Shown here one piece after another: positions 7,809-9,754 of a stretch of DNA of 9,754 nt (positions within the stretch are counted from its first letter, which is position 1; every line of letters starts with the position of its first letter). Under the pieces are notes generated by a model. It did no database searches. It saw only the letters and a program-made list of their open reading frames with translations, and had not been told where the DNA came from. The DNA comes from Desulfobacterales bacterium. GTDB lineage: Bacteria; Desulfobacterota; Desulfobacteria; Desulfobacterales; UBA5852. The translations under genes were made by a program, and so were the position numbers. Location of the stretch: positions 1 through 9,754 of the forward strand of contig JAERRP010000096.1 of assembly GCA_016735415.1 (NCBI GenBank), written 5' to 3'.

Positions 7809-8372
7809 TTATGGATGGACCCTCGTGCATTCCTTCATGGTGTGATACACGGCCGCGAAAACGTCGGCCAGACGCAAAATCCCGATGGTGTTGTCATCCC
7901 GTTTGACCATCAGCGACAGGAGATTGGCCTGCACCAGCTGGTGGATCGCCATATCCAGCGTTGCCTCTTGATCGATAAATTCGTCTTCGGCGGCGGTGTG
8001 CATGAAATCCTCTACTTTCAACGTCGCCGCCTTCTTGCAGAGGTCTTCCAGGGGGGCCGCTTGCCGTCGTCCCTGTTTGCGCAATTCCCGGATGAAATTA
8101 GCGCTGAAACCGAATTGACCGAGCTTTTGGATACGGCCTTCTTCGTCATGTCCGGGCTCGAGCGCGCGAAGCGCATGCAGATGGCTCAACTTGCCGATGA
8201 CGCGCTTCTTCCGGTCCAGGATCAAAATGCCGCGGTGTTTGTATTTGGTGTGATCGAATTCTTCCTGGGCTTTCTCGAGCGCCAGGACGGCCTCAAAAAG
8301 GGTCGACCCTACCGGTACGGTCGCATACTCCGACAGGGGTACCATCAGATCCTTGACAAGATAGTTATTCAC
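7809..8372 (-). CDS. CBS-domain pair protein
   Basis: This is a protein of 187 residues with two CBS motifs. The first spans about residues 6-70 (VKDLMVPLSEYATVPVGSTL ... HRGILILDRKKRVIGKLS). The second spans about 119-180 (VEDFMHTAAEDEFIDQEATL ... LLSLMVKRDDNTIGILRLAD). A charged linker (about 72-118) joins them. A CBS pair folds as a Bateman module that usually binds AMP/ATP/SAM-type ligands; no catalytic or DNA-binding domain is attached, so it is probably a stand-alone energy or ligand sensor. The start is GTG at 8372, with GAGGGAGG at 8379-8386 six bases upstream. The reading frame stays open to 8837, but the translation there looks unlike protein and overlaps the divergent gene. Nearby same-strand genes are the beta-helix protein and the hyf-like operon; its target is unknown. 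Confidence 0.85.
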   Translation of the reverse strand: MNNYLVKDLMVPLSEYATVPVGSTLFEAVLALEKAQEEFDHTKYKHRGILILDRKKRVIGKLSHLHALRALEPGHDEEGRIQKLGQFGFSANFIRELRKQGRRQAAPLEDLCKKAATLKVEDFMHTAAEDEFIDQEATLDMAIHQLVQANLLSLMVKRDDNTIGILRLADVFAAVYHTMKECTRVHP

Positions 8373-8402
8373 CGAAAACCTCCCTCGGCCGCTCAGGGTT
8401 CG

Positions 8403-8436
8403 TATAAAAACAACTTTATAAATAATGAAAATTTCA
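8403..8436 (-). promoter_or_regulatory. AT-rich promoter/operator region of the CBS-protein gene
   Basis: This strongly AT-rich patch stands out from GC-rich surroundings. It holds a perfect inverted repeat TATAAA/TTTATA (8403-8408 and 8415-8420, 6-base spacer) whose minus-strand TATAAA is a fair -10 about 43 bases before the GTG start. Next to it lies the 11-base palindrome TGAAAATTTCA (8426-8436). A good -35 is not evident. A repressor site overlapping the promoter is a reasonable reading, but it is inference. Confidence 0.4.
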
Positions 8437-8468
8437 GTAAAAAACAAGAGATTTTCAAGGTGGGGGCG

Positions 8469-8509
8469 GCCTCCTGCCGAATACAGGAACAGCCTCCTTC
8501 CGATATAAT
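8469..8509 (+). promoter_or_regulatory. Candidate plus-strand promoter with direct repeats
   Basis: A perfect -10 hexamer TATAAT (8504-8509) lies about 128 bases before the plus-strand start at 8637. No good -35 lies 16-18 bases upstream. Instead two near-identical 12-mers, GCCTCCTGCCGA (8469-8480) and GCCTCCTTCCGA (8492-8503), abut the -10, with starts 23 bases apart (about two helical turns). This is the arrangement expected for an activator-dependent promoter. Confidence 0.4.
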
Positions 8510-8547
8510 CATTTACTTTCTTCCGTGCGCCCACTATTTTTAGCAGG

Positions 8548-8559
8548 CGGACCGGTCCG
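8548..8559. repeat. 12-bp perfect palindrome in the 5' leader of the plus-strand pair
   Basis: CGGACCGGTCCG reads the same on both strands and lies about 40 bases downstream of the TATAAT hexamer, in the predicted leader. It could be a regulator operator or a small RNA hairpin. Confidence 0.35.
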
Positions 8560-8589
8560 GCGTCAAACAACCCTGCCGCCCGGCCACAC

Positions 8590-8606
8590 GGAATCCACTC
8601 GATTCC
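8590..8606. repeat. Inverted repeat before the MetF-like ORF
   Basis: GGAATC (8590-8595) and GATTCC (8601-8606) pair perfectly around CACTC, about 30 bases before the ATG at 8637. Together with the palindrome at 8548-8559 it makes the leader rich in symmetric elements; a dimeric regulator site or leader hairpin is possible. Confidence 0.35.
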
Positions 8607-8636
8607 AAACCGCCCTGACTCACCCGGGAGATCCTC

Positions 8637-8849
8637 ATGATTGGACACAACATCGTACACGGCCAGGAATTCCGCATCGTGGTCGAAGTGGTGCCGCCGG
8701 CCGGACCGGAGACGGAACCGCTTCTTGCGGCCCTGGAAACCCTCGCATCCCTGTCGCTGGACGGTTTCAGTGTGGCCACCAACCCCGTGGCCAAGCCGCG
8801 GATGAGCGCCATGGCGCTTTGCAGCGTCATTCAACAAAGTGAGAAATGA
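8637..8849 (+). CDS. Truncated MetF-like N-terminal fragment (70 aa), possible pseudogene
   Basis: The 70-residue product matches the first two strand-helix units of 5,10-methylenetetrahydrofolate reductases. VVEVVPP (15-21) fits the first beta-strand with the conserved Glu (E17), and DGFSVATNPVAKPRMSAMALC (42-62) fits the next strand, loop and helix, where homologues carry a similar RMS..ALC ending. Normal MetF proteins have about 280-300 residues; here a TGA comes after residue 70, and I see no continuation of MetF sequence in any frame before the next gene. The ATG has GGGAG about seven bases upstream, and codon use looks normal. It is therefore either a recently 3'-deleted metF or a short retained protein. 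It could not hold the complete FAD barrel. It lies in the same frame as the following gene. Confidence 0.6.
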   Translation: MIGHNIVHGQEFRIVVEVVPPAGPETEPLLAALETLASLSLDGFSVATNPVAKPRMSAMALCSVIQQSEK

Positions 8850-8867
8850 ACCCTGACGGCTACGCTC

Positions 8868-9404
8868 ATGAGCCTGCGCTACAAATTCAACCAGGCCCGG
8901 AAACTTCTGGCGGGCCTAACGCCGGTCGAACGGGAAAAGCTGGCCCGCATCTGTGAAGGGATCCAGCGGGCCCAGGACGAACTGCTGAGAAAGGCCGAAC
9001 CGGCCATGCGGCAATGCCTCAACAACTGCGAGGGGCTCTGCTGTCGCAACGCCCTGGTGGACGACATCATCGGTCTCTGGGACCTTGTCTATATCCTGGC
9101 CCTGACCCCGGCCCTCGAGGAAACCATGGCGGCCCGGGTCAAGTACGAAATACCCTTCTACACCGCGGACTGCCTGTTTCTGGGAAACGACGCCGGCCCC
9201 TGCATTTTTACTTCAAACGTCCGACCCGAAGTCTGTATCACGACCTTCTGCAGCGGCGACCGGGGCATTCAGAAAGAAATTCGTGCCGTCAAACGTCAGT
9301 TCTTTAAGTTGACCTGGTTTTTCATGCGGCGCAAGCCCCGCGCCATCAGGCAGGCCCTGCAGCGCATCTTGAAGCCCGGGGCCTTGAACGCGGCCGACCG
9401 CTGA
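8868..9404 (+). CDS. YkgJ-family (CxxCxxCC) cysteine-cluster protein
   Basis: The protein has 178 residues and eight cysteines in the order of the YkgJ/CxxCxxCC family. QCLNNCEGLCC gives C50, C54, C58 and C59; DCLFLGNDAGPCIF gives C102 and C112; VRPEVCITTFC gives C123 and C128. The C..C.G.CC start, C-x-FL-x-G-x-C-x-I/F middle and RP..C...C end are the family signature, thought to bind a metal ion or Fe-S cluster; the function of most members is unknown. The ends are basic and helical (residues 1-45 and 130-170). No signal peptide is seen, so it is likely cytoplasmic. The ATG at 8868 has no strong ribosome-binding site, so translation may be coupled to the ORF ending 18 bases upstream in the same frame. 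Confidence 0.8.
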   Translation: MSLRYKFNQARKLLAGLTPVEREKLARICEGIQRAQDELLRKAEPAMRQCLNNCEGLCCRNALVDDIIGLWDLVYILALTPALEETMAARVKYEIPFYTADCLFLGNDAGPCIFTSNVRPEVCITTFCSGDRGIQKEIRAVKRQFFKLTWFFMRRKPRAIRQALQRILKPGALNAADR

Positions 9405-9451
9405 TCCGACCACGTCATTCGGATCGGAATCGAACCGCCGGGCCAGCCCGG
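9401..9451 (+). terminator. Tandem hairpins after the YkgJ-family gene, possible weak terminator
   Basis: GATCCGA (9403-9409) pairs with TCGGATC (9419-9425) around 9 bases, extendable by one G-T and one C-G pair into the stop codon. A second GC-rich stem, CCGGG (9438-9442) with CCCGG (9447-9451), follows. Neither has a T-tract, so intrinsic termination is uncertain; they could instead protect the 3' end of the mRNA. Confidence 0.4.
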
Positions 9452-9484
9452 AACCATTGTTGAATGAGGCTGTTCCTGCTATAC

Positions 9485-9508
9485 GCGATACTGTGCTGTT
9501 GGTATCGC
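9485..9508. repeat. 7-bp perfect inverted repeat in the right-hand gap
   Basis: GCGATAC (9485-9491) and GTATCGC (9502-9508) are perfect complements around a 10-base loop. There is no T-run after it. It lies in the 350-base region after 9404, where I find no convincing plus-strand gene. Confidence 0.35.
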
Positions 9509-9636
9509 CGTCAGCATCAGCGCTTTGCGATCGTTTCCGAAACAGGGATAATTTTTGCGGCCGGGATCTGCCGACATCTGTGATCCCATGGTTAAAAACA
9601 CTTTGAGGTAAAACCGGTCTGAATACGAATACCTTA

Positions 9637-9676
9637 AAAATAAAACGTCCGGCCGGAAAAGCAGCGGTTTTATTTT
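9637..9676. terminator. Bidirectional intrinsic-terminator-like inverted repeat
   Basis: AAAATAAAAC (9637-9646) and GTTTTATTTT (9667-9676) are a perfect 10-base inverted repeat around a 20-base loop that contains the GC palindrome TCCGGCCGGA. Read from either side the structure gives an A-tract, a GC-rich centre and a T-rich tract, as in two-way terminators between convergent genes. It lies about 230 bases past the plus-strand YkgJ-family gene and touches the stop of a possible minus-strand gene from the right. Confidence 0.55.
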
Positions 9677-9754
9677 ACGGCAGGGGCGGGCGTGGGCAGG
9701 GGGGCGCGGTCGGGACCCCGGCCCCCCAAATTCTGGTGCGGTCCGGCCGGCAGG
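9670..9754 (-). CDS. Possible C-terminal tail of a minus-strand gene entering from the right edge
   Basis: Only 27 codons and a TAA stop (9672-9670) are inside the window. They translate to a Pro/Ala/Gly-rich tail ending RAPLPTPAPAVK. Most third positions are G or C, and the stop falls in the terminator-like repeat, which is what a gene end should look like. Another minus frame stays open longer (to about 9474) but crosses the AT-rich repeat and reads less like protein. No function can be assigned. Confidence 0.35.
   Translation of the reverse strand, partial: LPAGPHQNLGGRGPDRAPLPTPAPAVK

Noticed and set aside
8373..8837. N-terminal extension of the CBS protein up to 8837
   Set aside because: The extension translates to low-complexity basic sequence, crosses an AT-rich promoter-like patch and overlaps the divergent MetF-like ORF. 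The GTG at 8372 has an excellent ribosome-binding site at ideal spacing.
8847..8849. TGA as a selenocysteine codon joining the two plus-strand ORFs
   Set aside because: No stable bacterial-type SECIS hairpin with the usual spacing is evident after the TGA, and neither MetF nor the YkgJ family is expected to have Sec at this place. Truncation is simpler.
9405..9636. Additional gene in the right-hand gap
   Set aside because: Only very short frames occur on the plus strand, and the longer minus frame ending near 9474 has no start inside the window, reads unlike protein and runs through the terminator-like repeat.

Overview
The window looks like a GC-rich anaerobic bacterial chromosome. A sulfate-reducing or related Desulfobacterota member is my best guess. 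This rests on the gene content (a formate-hydrogenlyase/complex I-like membrane module, a CxxCxxCC-type cysteine cluster protein, a methylenetetrahydrofolate-reductase-like fragment) and on general sequence style; no marker gene fixes the taxon.

Layout. Positions 1 to about 6030 hold a tight minus-strand operon, read right to left, for a membrane-bound complex of the group 4 [NiFe]-hydrogenase/complex I superfamily: hyfB-like (4071-6032), hyfC-like (3068-3988), hyfE-like (2430-3071), hyfF-like (1000-2421) and the first 333 codons of a hyfG-like large subunit (1-1000, running off the left edge). The last four genes overlap or nearly touch, so they are almost certainly co-transcribed and translationally coupled. 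Upstream on the same strand lie a left-handed beta-helix protein (6243-7661) and a two-CBS-domain protein (7809-8372). An AT-rich divergent control region (8373-8636) separates these from a plus-strand pair: a 70-codon ORF matching only the N-terminus of MetF-type reductases (8637-8849), and a YkgJ/CxxCxxCC-family protein (8868-9404). The last 350 bases carry hairpins, a bidirectional terminator-like inverted repeat, and possibly the Pro-rich tail of a minus-strand gene entering from the right.

Most notable point. The large subunit has the fused NuoC-like and NuoD-like regions of HycE/HyfG, but where hydrogenases carry the N-terminal CxxC pair that binds nickel it reads GIAGDTAIGH, with no cysteine. 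There is also no hyfD between hyfC and hyfE. Both traits fit the poorly understood 'Ehr' (energy-converting hydrogenase-related) complexes, which are probably not hydrogenases. Such a complex would couple an unknown redox reaction to ion translocation through HyfB/HyfF/HyfC/HyfE. The upstream beta-helix and CBS proteins could be accessory or regulatory, but only position and strand link them to the complex.
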